DNA of 64,000 nucleotides from Pocillopora verrucosa (lineage: Eukaryota > Cnidaria > Anthozoa > Scleractinia > Pocilloporidae). Positions 49,401 to 60,390 of this stretch are shown here, piece by piece; the first letter of the stretch is position 1; each line of letters begins with the position of its first letter. The stretch covers positions 22,411,997 to 22,475,996 of the forward strand of contig NC_089316.1 of NCBI RefSeq assembly GCF_036669915.1. Reading direction: 5' to 3'. The notes beneath the pieces were generated by a model. It saw nothing but the letters and a program-made list of their open reading frames with translations. It made no database searches and was not told the DNA's origin. Position numbers and translations under genes: made by a program.

Positions 49401-52400
49401 GCACGTGTAATAAACATCAGTGTTGACTTCCTTACCCGTAAATGCAGGAAATATCAATAACAACGTCGATCATGTCCCAACAAAGCTCGTAGGACTGCAT
49501 GTCCACCGGTGAACTAAGCACAAGAAACGAGCACAACACAATCAAGGACCACAGTATAAAAATAACCACATTTATCAAATATTAAGACAGTAAGCGCACT
49601 CTCATTGCACAAGCGAGTGTGCACGAGATTTTGTAAACACTATTTCTATGCTTTCGGAGACTCATTTTATTCACGGAGTGGACGACTTATTTCCGTGTTT
49701 ACGCATCCTGTCAAAACATGAGAACGGTTGGAATAATTAATAAAATTAACCCGACCCTTGACTGTGCCCTGGGTTGCATCACTTCTTCGAATTTTTCCCA
49801 ACCCCCCTAATGGTTAGATGACGCTATGTTAATTAGGGAAAAAGTCCTCTATTCATTGCATATAGTTGGAATCTACCCTAAATTGTACATACGTATACAT
49901 AAACCTTACTCGATGGTTCAGCGTAAGATAAACGCGGACATTTGCCACTTACCTGTCCGTGGCCACATAAATCTTGCTGACAACATCAAACAGAAAGGCT
50001 TTCTCGATGCCTGAATTCTTGGAAAAGGAAAACAAAACAGAAAAACAGAGTAAATCTCACATTAAAGATGGTGTCTACATGTGCACTTTAAATGTTACAA
50101 AACGCTTACAGAGTTGAAATTCAAAAACGAGAATTTCAATGCACATATGTAGTAGTAGCTTAAATGCTTCTGTACATTTTGATGCCATTTCAAAGCCACG
50201 CATTTTTTTCCATCTTCACAAAGTTTTTTTACATCTCTATTATTTCATTAGAATGAAATAACAAAAAGAAAAAATAGGAAGGGGAAAAGATCTATCGAGG
50301 CTTCTAGCATTTCAATCCCTAATGAAGTAGACATTGCGAAATGTTGAGCAGCTGATAACAATACGACATGATTTGGCCTGATGACGTAGAGTCGCAGACA
50401 AGACTCCCAAGATGAAATACTCTGAATTTTTCTACAACAAAATAATGTGGATCACAGGGCAGAATTTGCTAGAAGCAGTCTCTGAACCACTATTTTTTTT
50501 TCTATTAGAAATGAGCATGTTGTAGATACAACATGCTCTGTATATTCTACACATATATGTAGAAAATACCCCTCCATTTGTTTCAAGTCAGTTTAAAGTA
50601 ATTTCACTAACTTTTTTTTTTTTCAAGTTATCTCATATGAAATGATAAGACTTGAGTCTAGAGATAACTTCAGGATAAGCTTCTAGAGATACCATGGTAC
50701 TATGTCGGTGGAAGTATTACAAGATGAGTTGGTTTTAGGGACTGAGTTGAAAATTGGCCATTGCAGAGAGTTTCTAAAGCTGACATTTTGCCCTCTGTTA
50801 GAGCAAAACAGAACAAAACTCAGACGGAGTGCTGAATAATGCAAGAAACGTCAGCTTCACGTGTACAATTTCTCTACGGTTGGCCAATTTTACATTATCA
50901 ACTCAATTGTTAAAACCAAATTATTTCAACTATTGAACCGAGGCGCTGTACTTACTGTTATAAGAATATTCAAGAAGTTCTCCAAGTTGGAAGTTGAGGG
51001 ACGAGTTTTTGACTACTTTGCTAAAAGCCTGATAATGAAAAGACGACAAACATGATAACAATTAGTAAATCATAAACTTGGTGACCCTGTGTTTTAAGTG
51101 ATGCCGTAAAGATTTACAGTTGTAGCAGTCAAAGCAGTTCCTTCACATGAACTCCATAAACTTTGTTATATAAAATGCGATGTTTTACAAGGATTTCCAG
51201 CCCTGAGAAAAGCCTTAACAGCAGCACATGTGGAAAAAATTACGATAATACTCACTCTGTGATTTGATATCGCCAATCAGCTACTGACACGTCCACGTCG
51301 CCTTAGGCTCCACTCTGTCAGGTTGGATGAATGAAATGGCGAGGCGGTTCACCATTCCTCAATCCCAGGGTCGCTTGTCGAATTTTTACGTCAGTAAAGG
51401 CATACGAAGTTTATGCACGTATATAAACTTAACAAAACATGTTTCCTTGTAGTATATGTTATTTAATTTCTCTTATAGCGTGTTCAACTCGAGTTGACAA
51501 CGCTCAAAGAGACATTCAATTTCTGCGCACGCCTCATGCATCACTCTGTGTACAATACATGTATATGATCACAGCTCTAAAAATTTATTTTCCTATCAGC
51601 ACCATATTACCTTACCGTCAAATATTGAGTGAGTCGATATACGTCGTCAAGTAAAAGCTGTAAAATAAGACGGAAAATCCAATCAAACGGATTACATATT
51701 GCAGAGCACGACAATGTCAGTCTAGTGCTATGTTTACAATAATTACCGTTAATTTGGTCTACATAAGTGTGAAACACTATCAAGCAAGGCGGGCGTTACG
51801 TGTCCAAACCAAAATTGAATTACCGTCAAGTGAAGGCCTTCCAACCTGCATCTGCAAGCGTCATCTGTCGCTCTTTGGTGAATAATCACGCTGAGTTTTC
51901 TGTGTTAAAAATACAAAATTGCAGAGCATTTACCAAGGACTCAGAAGAGACAATATCAAAGAAACCAGTAATCTTCAATCCCCCACCCTCCACCCCTCTC
52001 CTTATTTTTGACCGTCGACCACCACCCTTGTTGTAAATTTTTTTTCTCGTCACCAGCCTCTTTCCACTGCCATTTAAAATCAAGATGGCGGGCCCATAGT
52101 TTTCGTTGAGAAAAAAAAAATTTAGTTATCAAGAAAATACTGCAGCACTGCTCTGCAGGCTAAATTGACCAGTATGTTGCAAACAAGAAAGTGTAGCTTA
52201 CCACACAATACAATGATTCAAAGTTTTTACCAGATATTTCTTTGATAAAAACACACTCCCACATGGACATATAAATGTACTTGTGGACACTCTCACCATT
52301 TGATAAACATAACTTTGCCGACTTTAACTTAAAAATTCAGGGATCATTGTGGAGCACTGCACTGTGAAGGAAGTAACCAGCTCTCTTACCAATTTTATGA

Positions 52401-55400
52401 TCATCAGACAATCCATCTACTTTGTGAATAAATACTTCAAACTTTATGTTTGGATTGACCTGGAGAGATTCAAGAAAGGATTCCTGTCGATACGTGTAGA
52501 TCTTGCTTTTGCAGTGAAATTCCCATAAACACAAATATAAGCTCACACCTTTAACTTTTTACTTCCAAGATCTGATTGTTTTTTTGTCCCCTCTAGCTGC
52601 TACACATTTCCTTGTAAATTAGTTATGATATTACAAGGAAATGCGAAGCAGCTGGAGGGAAAAATTTACAATCAAATCTTGGGAGCTAGAGCAACATGCT
52701 CACAATGGTAGGCGCAATGCATTTATCCCTTTACACCCAAACATCAGTAAGCATATTCTCCACACTGTTCTATATACATTTCCTAAGGTGCTGACAAGGA
52801 GAATTTGTTTATCAATCAAGAGCTTCATTAGCTAGTGGTCATATCCTCTATTTTTTGTGACCTTAAAGTGGGATTCAGGGCAGACACTGTTGGGAGACAT
52901 TAGATTCTTGGTGCTGACAAGGAAGAATTTGTTTACCAATCAAGAGCTTCATTAGCTAGTGGTCATATCCTCTATTTTTTGTGACCTTAAAGTGTGATTC
53001 AGGGCAGACATTGTTGGGAGACATTAGATTCTTGGTGCTGACAAGGAGAATTTGTTTACCAATCAAGAGTTTCTTTAGCGATTGGCCATCTCCTTTCATG
53101 ACCTTAGTGTGTGGTTCAAGGGTGATACAGTGGGGACAAATTTGTTTCTAGTTCATCATAAGTGTCAAAGGGACATTATAAAAACATTCTCAAATGGTGA
53201 CTGATGCTCAAGCTTACCTTGTATGCTCTTGTTACAGTCATATGGAGCTTTCCAAGGGCGTCCATATAATCATCCTAAAATATACCAAGAAAATTAATTC
53301 TGAGAAAAAAATGGTATCAAGAAAAAAAAATGCCCTTGCTGTTTGGGATACCATAAACAAGGCGTCAAGGCAAAAATCAAGTCATTGTGGGGGCTGGTAG
53401 AGAGATAAAATAGTTTGAATACCAGTAGAAGTGTCTTGTAAATAAATTTTTCCTATGAATGTAGTCCAGAAAAGGAGCAGTATACTGTAAAAACCCACAG
53501 ATAAGCTGCATCTTTTTCCAAAAATTCTCGCTAGAAATTGGGGGTGTGGCTTATCTGTGGGAACATTTCCATTTTCCTGTCCGATCTAATGCGTGGTTAC
53601 TAAGCTTCAAATGTTCCACTCATATTCATAAGATTACTGGCAAGTAATGGGGTAAAATTCTGAAGAGACTGTGGAGGGCATTACAAGATGATTTGGTTTC
53701 ATCAACTTGGAGCTGGTTGATGTGAATTGGCCGCCATGAAGAGAACGTATTCTTCATCAAAGGGCTAGCACTGAAAAACATCAGCTTTGGAAACTCTTTA
53801 CATACCAGTGACTAATTGAAAATACTAAGCTGATGAAACCAAATTATCATATTTTGCAGACTGTCCATCATTTTTAAAACCTGAGTTAATGCAATCATCA
53901 TGTCAGACATTCAAGATCACAGCAGCTCAGGTAGTCCAAGATCTACAAGTGCCCTTCCCTACATGATTTAATTACAACATCAATCAAATGATTTTCATCT
54001 GCAACATACCCCTCCATGGATAATAAATAACATAGACATACCTGTGCATCTATAACAAAAACAAGAGCTCCACAATGGCCAAACAACACTTCTGAATCAA
54101 ATGCTGGGTCAAAAAAATCAATCTGGCCTGGAAAGTCCCAAATCTATGCAAGAAGAAGAAAAAAATTGAGATAAACGAGAACTTGATGGACCATTTCACA
54201 ACGTAAAACTTAGGCTTGGGATTTACAAAGATCCTGTTTGTGTGTGATTACATTGGTAAACCTATGGCAATTGCAGTACACTGCTTAAAAATTATTCAAA
54301 TACCATATTTCCAAAACATGAATACAAGACAGAAAGTACAAATAACATACCTGGAACTGCACAAAGGAGCTATTTGATATGTCTTAGGGATCATGAAGTT
54401 AAGGAAAAAAATATGCTTCAAGTAAACAAAATTTTTTGTGGTCCATATTCCTACATAAATCAATTTTAACCCTATAACCCCTAAAAGTGACCAGCATCTA
54501 ATTTCTCCTTACAATATCACCCCTGAGTCACACATTAATATCATGAGAATAAAGGAAATGATCACCACCCAAGGAAGCTCTTGACTGATGAACAAATTCT
54601 CCTTGTCAGAACCCCAGGAAATGTCTAGAGAGTAGTATGGAGAATATGCATACTGATGTTATGGAGTAAAAGGGTTGAGAACAAATCACTTAAAATACTT
54701 TTATCAATTTGGAGAAATCCATGGAGTATTTGACACCATGGGAGGCAAGGGAGGTTACTTAACATCAACAAAATAATACATGAAGGGACTGTGGGCAAGA
54801 ATGAATGAGGATAAAGACTACAAAATAAGTTTAAGAACTTAAGATTTTTATTTAGGAAAATGGCTGAAGGTTATCTGCAATATGTTGGTATCATCAGCTG
54901 AACCAGTGTTGAACATCATCATGTTAACCCTTTAAAACTCTCAAGACCCAATTGGTAATTCTCCTCCCTAACTGGTAAACATTTCCTTGTGAATTAGTTA
55001 TGAGATTTTGGTGTCAGATCAAGATAAAAACTTCTACCTGATAAGTTTGAGTATTCTCATTAACCTGTTTGTTTGGATAATATATGGATATTAAAAGTAG
55101 AAAGTACAAGACAATTCTCCTGTTTAGCTGTTACACATTCACTTAGTCTGGTAGATTACATGTAGCAACAAGAATTTGGGTGTCCACTCAAGATAACAAC
55201 TTCAACCTGATAAATGTAGATGTTCTCATTACCTGTTGGGATATTGTAAGGAGAGGTTATACATTAATCACTTCTGTGTATTAAATTAAGGTTCTTTTAT
55301 ATGCATAATTGCTCTTGTGATTATAGAGATGCCTGCCCTGTGATTGGTTGAGGACTGCATCATATCTTGCTATAATCACCTTGCACAAGGTGATTATAGC

Positions 55401-58212
55401 AGAGGAGCTAAATGTCAAAATGGTTGCTTTACGTTTTGCCAATGTTACGTAGGAAGCGATAAATGCTATTTAGGAGAAAACACTCTTCTGAAATGCAGAG
55501 GAAGTTCTATTAAATTTGGCAAAACAATTTCAAAGAAAGATACAAAGTTTTTGCTGATGAAATTGAATAAACCTGTTAAATTCTACTGGAGACTGGCTTC
55601 TTATATGTACCTAGATACAAGTTATCAAAACAATTGTCACAGAATGTTACAATGTGTTTCAACAAGAAAAAACAAATCTATAACAGAATTTGAAAGCACA
55701 TCAAGAGCAATTATACCAACACAATTATTCACTTTGCCTTTGGTAAATTATTTTTTAGATAGTTTGAAATCTTCTGTACTTCAGTTGTAACCTAAAATGT
55801 TACACCATCCTTTGTTTTCAAGGATACCATCTTTCACTATTTTATTGGTGCTTTCCAAGAAAAGTGTTTCATTTGGAGACATCTTGTGGAAAACAACTTT
55901 CTGGATGGAAGATTTGCCACTCCTTCAAGAAAATTGAAAGCAGAGATATCAATTACAATTAGCTGATACACAGTGTCATTTTAAAAAATTAAGTGGGAGT
56001 CAACAAAGTGTCTTGTACTATAACACAAATCAGGTACATATGTTATGTACAATGCAGGAGGACATAGAAAAATATAAAACTGTTCCTAAGATCTTGAAGA
56101 CAGGATGCAGTCTTTTTCTGCTAGTTTCCTTATTTGCTATGCTTTGCAGCTAATGGCATTAAAAAAAATTTGAAACCTTGTTCTGTATTGTAAAGAAAAG
56201 GAAAAAAACTGGACCAGTTACAAGCGAGCAATTTGCTTATTGGATTTGAGGATTCAAGATTCCCACTGAGATGATAAAGTAAATACATTTCACCTTAATG
56301 TGTGATTCAGGGTGATACAGTAAGAAGAAATAAGACACTCATCACTCTTAGGGTGTAAAGGATCATCAGGGGGACAGAGAAGGAATACAGGTGTACATGT
56401 ACTTAACCCTTTGAGTAAAAACAACATTAAGTAGACAAGTAATGAGAATAAAGAGAAATATCAGTTACGAGATTATCAGTTGATTCAATATCAAATTCTC
56501 CAAAATAACATCATGAGAATTGTATAGCAGACAGTAAGGAGAATTGCTAATGAGATCTTGCGAGTTAAAGGGTTAAGTTATATTTTCTAACATTTTGCTC
56601 TTGAAACTACAACAGCTTTGTTATTTGCACACCTTCTAAGGCCCAGCAATAGAATCCTGGGTTTGTTGTCACTGCTTGAGAGTTCATCCTGGTCTTCTGG
56701 ACCATACCTAAACACAAAATAAAGATATTTTTCACTTAATAATATACATAAAAAAAATTAAGCACTTCTGATTGGCTGAAAATGAGTGCATTCTCATGAG
56801 AACAAAGATGTAACACAAGTGCAAAGTAAAATTTATCCTGCATGCTTTTAAAATGTTCTCTTTCTTGACTGTGATGTTTTTTCATGTATATTATTAAAAG
56901 GTAATAACATGATTTCAGGTCTAATTAGATGTAATAAGCACTTGTACATTTTTCGAAGACTACAAATTGGACTTGCCCTACAGGTTTATGCAATTTTGTT
57001 GTCATTTAAATTGAAAACACTGCTTGTGCTTATTTACACCAAATACCACTCAAAATCATGTTATTACTGAAATAGATTACGAGTTGTTTACACTGTGGTA
57101 ATAGAATTGGCATTCTGCATGTGGGGTGCAAAATAGAAAGCATTGAGTCTGGACAAACAATTTTCCTGTATATCAGCTGCTTAAACAAATCTGCACAGCC
57201 ACTCACTAAACCCCTTTCACTCTCAGAAGTGATCAATGCATAAATTCTCCTCACAATATCCATATATTATCCAGCAACTGGTAATGAGAATGCTCAAACT
57301 TATCAGGCAGAAATTGTTATCCTGATCTAACACCAAATTCTCATAGCTTATTAACAAGGAAATAAGCTGCAGCCAAGAATTAACCATTAGATATTTGCTG
57401 TTGGAGGTTAAATTTATACTCAAGCTCATGAAAAGTGTTTTCTTTAAATTGAACTCCCAAAATTTAGCTTGCAATTCTCCCAATTAGCTCTTAAACATTC
57501 CCCTCAACAGACAGTAAGGAGAATCGACAAAAAGATCTTCAAGGAGCTCACAACTTTCCACCACAAATTCCTTTAACCCTATGTGGGCATCTTTTTTCGT
57601 ATATATATCTATTAATTGTTCAGTGACATAATCCCATTTATTTCACAATGTGATCAATGTCACTCGCATGCAGTTTAGGTCACGATACATCTAGAGCTGA
57701 GCAATTTTATTTACCATGTACAAACCATTTCAGTTTACTTGATCAATGATATTGCTTCAAAACCCTCGCCATGAATTTCATGTGATAACAAAGAATTACA
57801 GATATTGCACAAATCATCGCGTTATGAGCCATGGAACACTAGGGTTACTCCAATTGTCCAACAATTCGAGAGTAAGTTAAGAAAAGTAGCCTTTGCAATT
57901 TTTCCAGCGAAGAATAAACATTCGAAAACGTCGAGAAAACTAAGAAATTGTGTACAGTTGTACACCGGCTTGGCTCGTCAGAAACTGTTTTACGCTTAGA
58001 CTTCATATTTCCATGGCTATTGAACGTTAAAACAAAACTTAATCGCGGAAACGAAATGGTACCTCTTAGCTGTGTTGAAAAAAGACAACTTGCACTTTCT
58101 ATCGTCCACTGTGACACAGGTTCAATCGATACAGACTGAGAACTTACCCGAAATCTTTGGGAAATGAACCAACCACGCTGTAACTTCCAAAGTTTTCATC
58201 ATCCTCGTACGA
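46022..58212 (-). CDS. RagC/RagD-type Rag GTPase
   Basis: Sixteen exons in transcript order: 58148-58212, 56633-56707, 55828-55922, 54351-54382, 54042-54143, 53218-53274, 52390-52459, 51824-51899, 51616-51657, 50956-51028, 49953-50017, 49436-49513, 48744-48842, 47744-47794, 46905-46952, 46022-46153. Rag GTPases pair RagA/B with RagC/D on the lysosome to recruit mTORC1 in response to amino acids. Diagnostic pieces: [33 protein letters not shown] (P-loop), [18 protein letters not shown] (G3), [17 protein letters not shown] (G4), [49 protein letters not shown]. Exons 1-7 and 11-13 join in perfect phase. Exons 8, 9, 10, 14 and 15 need one-base corrections to stay in frame. The start codon was not found; the first listed exon has a possible acceptor, so a short upstream exon is likely. 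The choice between a working gene with assembly errors and a decaying gene is open. Confidence 0.85.
46953..48743. other. RagC/D introns 13-14, parental sequence of the C/D spacer
   Basis: Contains exon 14 (47744-47794). About 47250-48180 is the parent of 26020-26940 between copies C and D. No other gene seen. Confidence 0.55.
50720..50900. repeat. Inverted repeat in RagC/D intron 10
   Basis: TTGGCCA and CGTCAGC/GCTGACA-type motifs recur in opposite orientation on either side of about 50815, with some likeness to the hammerhead-like repeat at 40420-40530. It is diverged and its class is uncertain. Confidence 0.3.
52787..53160. repeat. Three-unit tandem repeat, period about 123 bp
   Basis: Units start with GGTGCTGACAAGG at 52787, 52910 and 53034 and share AAGAGCTTCATTAGCTAGTGG and CAGGGCAGACA. 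The first two are nearly identical; the third is diverged. It lies in RagC/D intron 6. Confidence 0.75.
53494..53561. mobile_element. Small hairpin MITE
   Basis: 13-bp perfect inverted ends CCCACAGATAAGC (53494-53506) and GCTTATCTGTGGG (53549-53561) enclose 42 bp in RagC/D intron 5/6 territory upstream of exon 6. No coding sequence. Confidence 0.45.
54466..54680. repeat. Dispersed coral-type repeat, copy 1
   Basis: Contains AACCCTATAACCCCTAAAAG, TTCTCCTTACAATATCA and ATCATGAGAATAAAGG, motifs shared with the blocks at 54929-55280, 56385-56578 and 57205-57575. From memory this type of repeat is abundant in coral genomes; not searched. Confidence 0.5.
54929..55280. repeat. Dispersed coral-type repeat, copy 2 (two tandem pieces)
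   Basis: Two successive pieces with TTCTCCTCCCTAACTGGTAA, TAGTTATGAGATTTTGGTGT, AACTTCTACCTGATAAGTTT and TATTCTCATTAACCTG. It lies in RagC/D intron 3. Confidence 0.5.
55369..55400. repeat. Perfect 15-bp palindrome
   Basis: Arms GCTATAATCACCTTG and CAAGGTGATTATAGC separated by CA. It sits inside a 148-codon + strand ORF (55344-55790) that runs against RagC/D in its intron 3. The ORF has no domain I recognise and is probably chance. Confidence 0.7.
56385..56578. repeat. Dispersed coral-type repeat, copy 3
   Basis: Contains AGTAATGAGAATAAAGAG, CATCATGAGAATTG, CAGTAAGGAGAATTGCTAAT and a terminal AGTTAAAGGGTTAA. It lies just before RagC/D exon 2. Confidence 0.5.
57205..57575. repeat. Dispersed coral-type repeat, copy 4 (inverted)
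   Basis: Opposite orientation to the block at 54929-55280 (AACCCCTTTCACTCTCAG, TAATGAGAATGCTCAAACTT, TTGTTATCCTGATCTAACAC). It lies in RagC/D intron 1. Confidence 0.5.
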
Positions 58213-59854
58213 CTGTTTACCCCATGTAGGAAGTAAAAATAAGAAAGTTCGTTAATTTATCTCTCCAAATAACCATCATGGGTATTAAATGAGACTAATT
58301 CACATGTGTATACCGTCATCTTAGAGGAAACCTTCTTCAGCACGAATCTCGAGTGCGGTTCCTCACGAGTAAAATTTTCCTATGGTCATGTGACGGTCAG
58401 TCACGTTCAAACAAGCTTCCGGTGTCGAAAGTATCACGATTCAGCGGAATTCTTCCGACAGTGCACGAAGCGTTCTTCGCTAAGTCGGTAGTAAAAATAT
58501 ATAGGTGGATTCTGGACTTCGGACTGCGGACCCAATGTTAGTATGAAGTAGATAACTTATCGAAATTTGGTCTGAAATACGGACTAGTAATCAAATACCC
58601 CATCACAGGCGGAAGAAAAATGTTTAACGACGGGCTGCAGGGGCGTCGACTCCCTAATACATATATCTGATTGAGATAAAACAAAAAAAGGAAAAGCAAA
58701 TAGATGGTAACTTAATATGGATGCAAGATTTTTGCTATACAGACAAGTGGCATCCCCAGCTTATACCAAGTTTTTGAAATGTCTCTCAGCTTCCCATCAT
58801 CCTCTCTAGCTTCGGGGGGGAACTTAAGTATCAATATGGTCTCGTGCCCAGACCTTCCACGCCATTTCAATTAGAATTAAACGATAGGATCTGGGTATGA
58901 GATTAAGAACACTAACACTCTCAAATAAAATTATATTCTGCCTGGTAAGTATTCAGGTGGCGAAAAACTTTGACTTTCCTGCCCCTACCTAGAAATTTGT
59001 CTAGAATTTGAAAGAACTCCCGAAAACAGCAGACAGCCGTAACGAGAAAGAAAAGAGAGAGAAGACTGGGAGTGAGACTGTCCAATTTTCGCTTTAATTA
59101 ATTATTTTAATTAATTAATTGTTAATTAATTCATTTTAATTTGTTTATTTTAGGTGGCTCCGGATGGTTTTTGCTCAACGTTGGCGCGTGCGCCAGCGTA
59201 CTTTTTTTTCCAGAAAATTTTCTACGTTTTCGCTTTTCTATGTAATTGAAAGCTATCAAAAGCCAATGAGTAAGGTTTGGACTATCGTTTGCTGTAGTAA
59301 ATATTAAGAAAATAATGTAAGTTATTAAGCCAAGGCTCCACGAAGGGAGGCGCTCGCCAATGACAATTGGGTTTTGCCTTTGATTTTCTTCAATTTTCTT
59401 CGGTGAAATCTCTCAAAATTTCCGCAAGTAGTGAAAATTGTCCTGCCGATCATTTAAAAGCCCCCAAAAAATAGGGGTTACAAAGGCAGTTTTCCCTCTG
59501 TTTGCAACTTTGTCTTTTTTTCCTCTATCTCAAATTTGGGCCCATTAATTTTTTTTATTTATAGGCACTAGGAAGGACACAAATATGCTTAATGGTCCAA
59601 CAAATCATACGAAATTTCACCGAAGGAAACACGATAAATTTTACTTAAAAGATACCTATTTTCTTTATGGCAAAACATTACGTAATGGAATAGAAATTCG
59701 CCAAGATCGGTAACTGAGCATGCGTAGCCTTTCGAATCAAGGACCATGAGTACTCATTTGGCATGCTTATTCTTATTATAAAGTTGCATTTCGAGATGCT
59801 GCTCTATGGCAAACAGTGCGTGTCACTCGGTTATTATTGTTGTAAAAATAAAAA
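58213..59854. other. Region between RagC/D and the 59.9-kb ORF
   Basis: Should contain the promoter and first codon(s) of RagC/D, which I could not place. A TTAATTAA-rich low-complexity tract lies at about 59095-59150. No supported exon. Confidence 0.5.
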
Positions 59855-60223
59855 TTATTCACATTTACCACGCTTACAGAAAAAACATTCCTTGAGGCCT
59901 TGTGCAAAAGTTTGTATATCAACCACTCCAGTTCCCTGTAGATTTTCAGCTGCCGCCTGTTGGTGGGCCACTTTGGGTTGGTGAGCCACTTTTGAGACCT
60001 TTACTTCGCGATCGATCAGAACAATAATGTTTACCTTCCGAGGACAGTAACATCGTAGGTTACATACCCGAGATAACCTTAGAGCCCGTTTTGTAGGTGG
60101 TTCCTTTTCCTTGCAGCCGTCTTCGTAAGTCAGTTTTCGTTGACCAGATTTTGTGGCCTTTACGTAATGATTCCCCTGTTTTCCTAATTTTTTAAATATT
60201 CTCGAAGCGACCGAACGCGCCAC
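59855..60223 (-). CDS. Unrecognised 122-codon ORF, possible transposase 5' exon
   Basis: Starts at 60223 in a divergent position 168 bp from the STRA6-like start. The N-terminal third is Lys/Arg-rich; the C-terminal part reads GTGVVDIQTFAQGLKECFFC and continues CKRG, followed by GTAAAT, a possible splice donor, five codons before the stop. A leader of the form VVD-x(9-12)-C-x-x-C is reminiscent of the start of Mutator-like transposase domains in invertebrates, but no catalytic residues are present and no downstream exon was found. It could be a transposon fragment or chance. Confidence 0.3.
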   Translation of the reverse strand: MARSVASRIFKKLGKQGNHYVKATKSGQRKLTYEDGCKEKEPPTKRALRLSRVCNLRCYCPRKVNIIVLIDREVKVSKVAHQPKVAHQQAAAENLQGTGVVDIQTFAQGLKECFFCKRGKCE

Positions 60224-60390
60224 GGGTGTTGTGTTGGCCTATTTCAGGCGTAAAAAGCCTAAAAATACATTGGGTGTCGTTGGAGTCCAGATCTCGCGCG
60301 GTCAAAAAACCCTAGGGAGGGAGCCTTCTAAAATTAGACAAGTTTTATTCAGCAAAGCAGAAACCTACTGGGTTCAGAAAAGCAGTCATA

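Noticed and set aside
55344-55790. 148-codon + strand ORF as a gene
   Set aside because: It lies in a RagC/D intron against the gene, contains a palindrome, and shows no recognisable domain or splice context.
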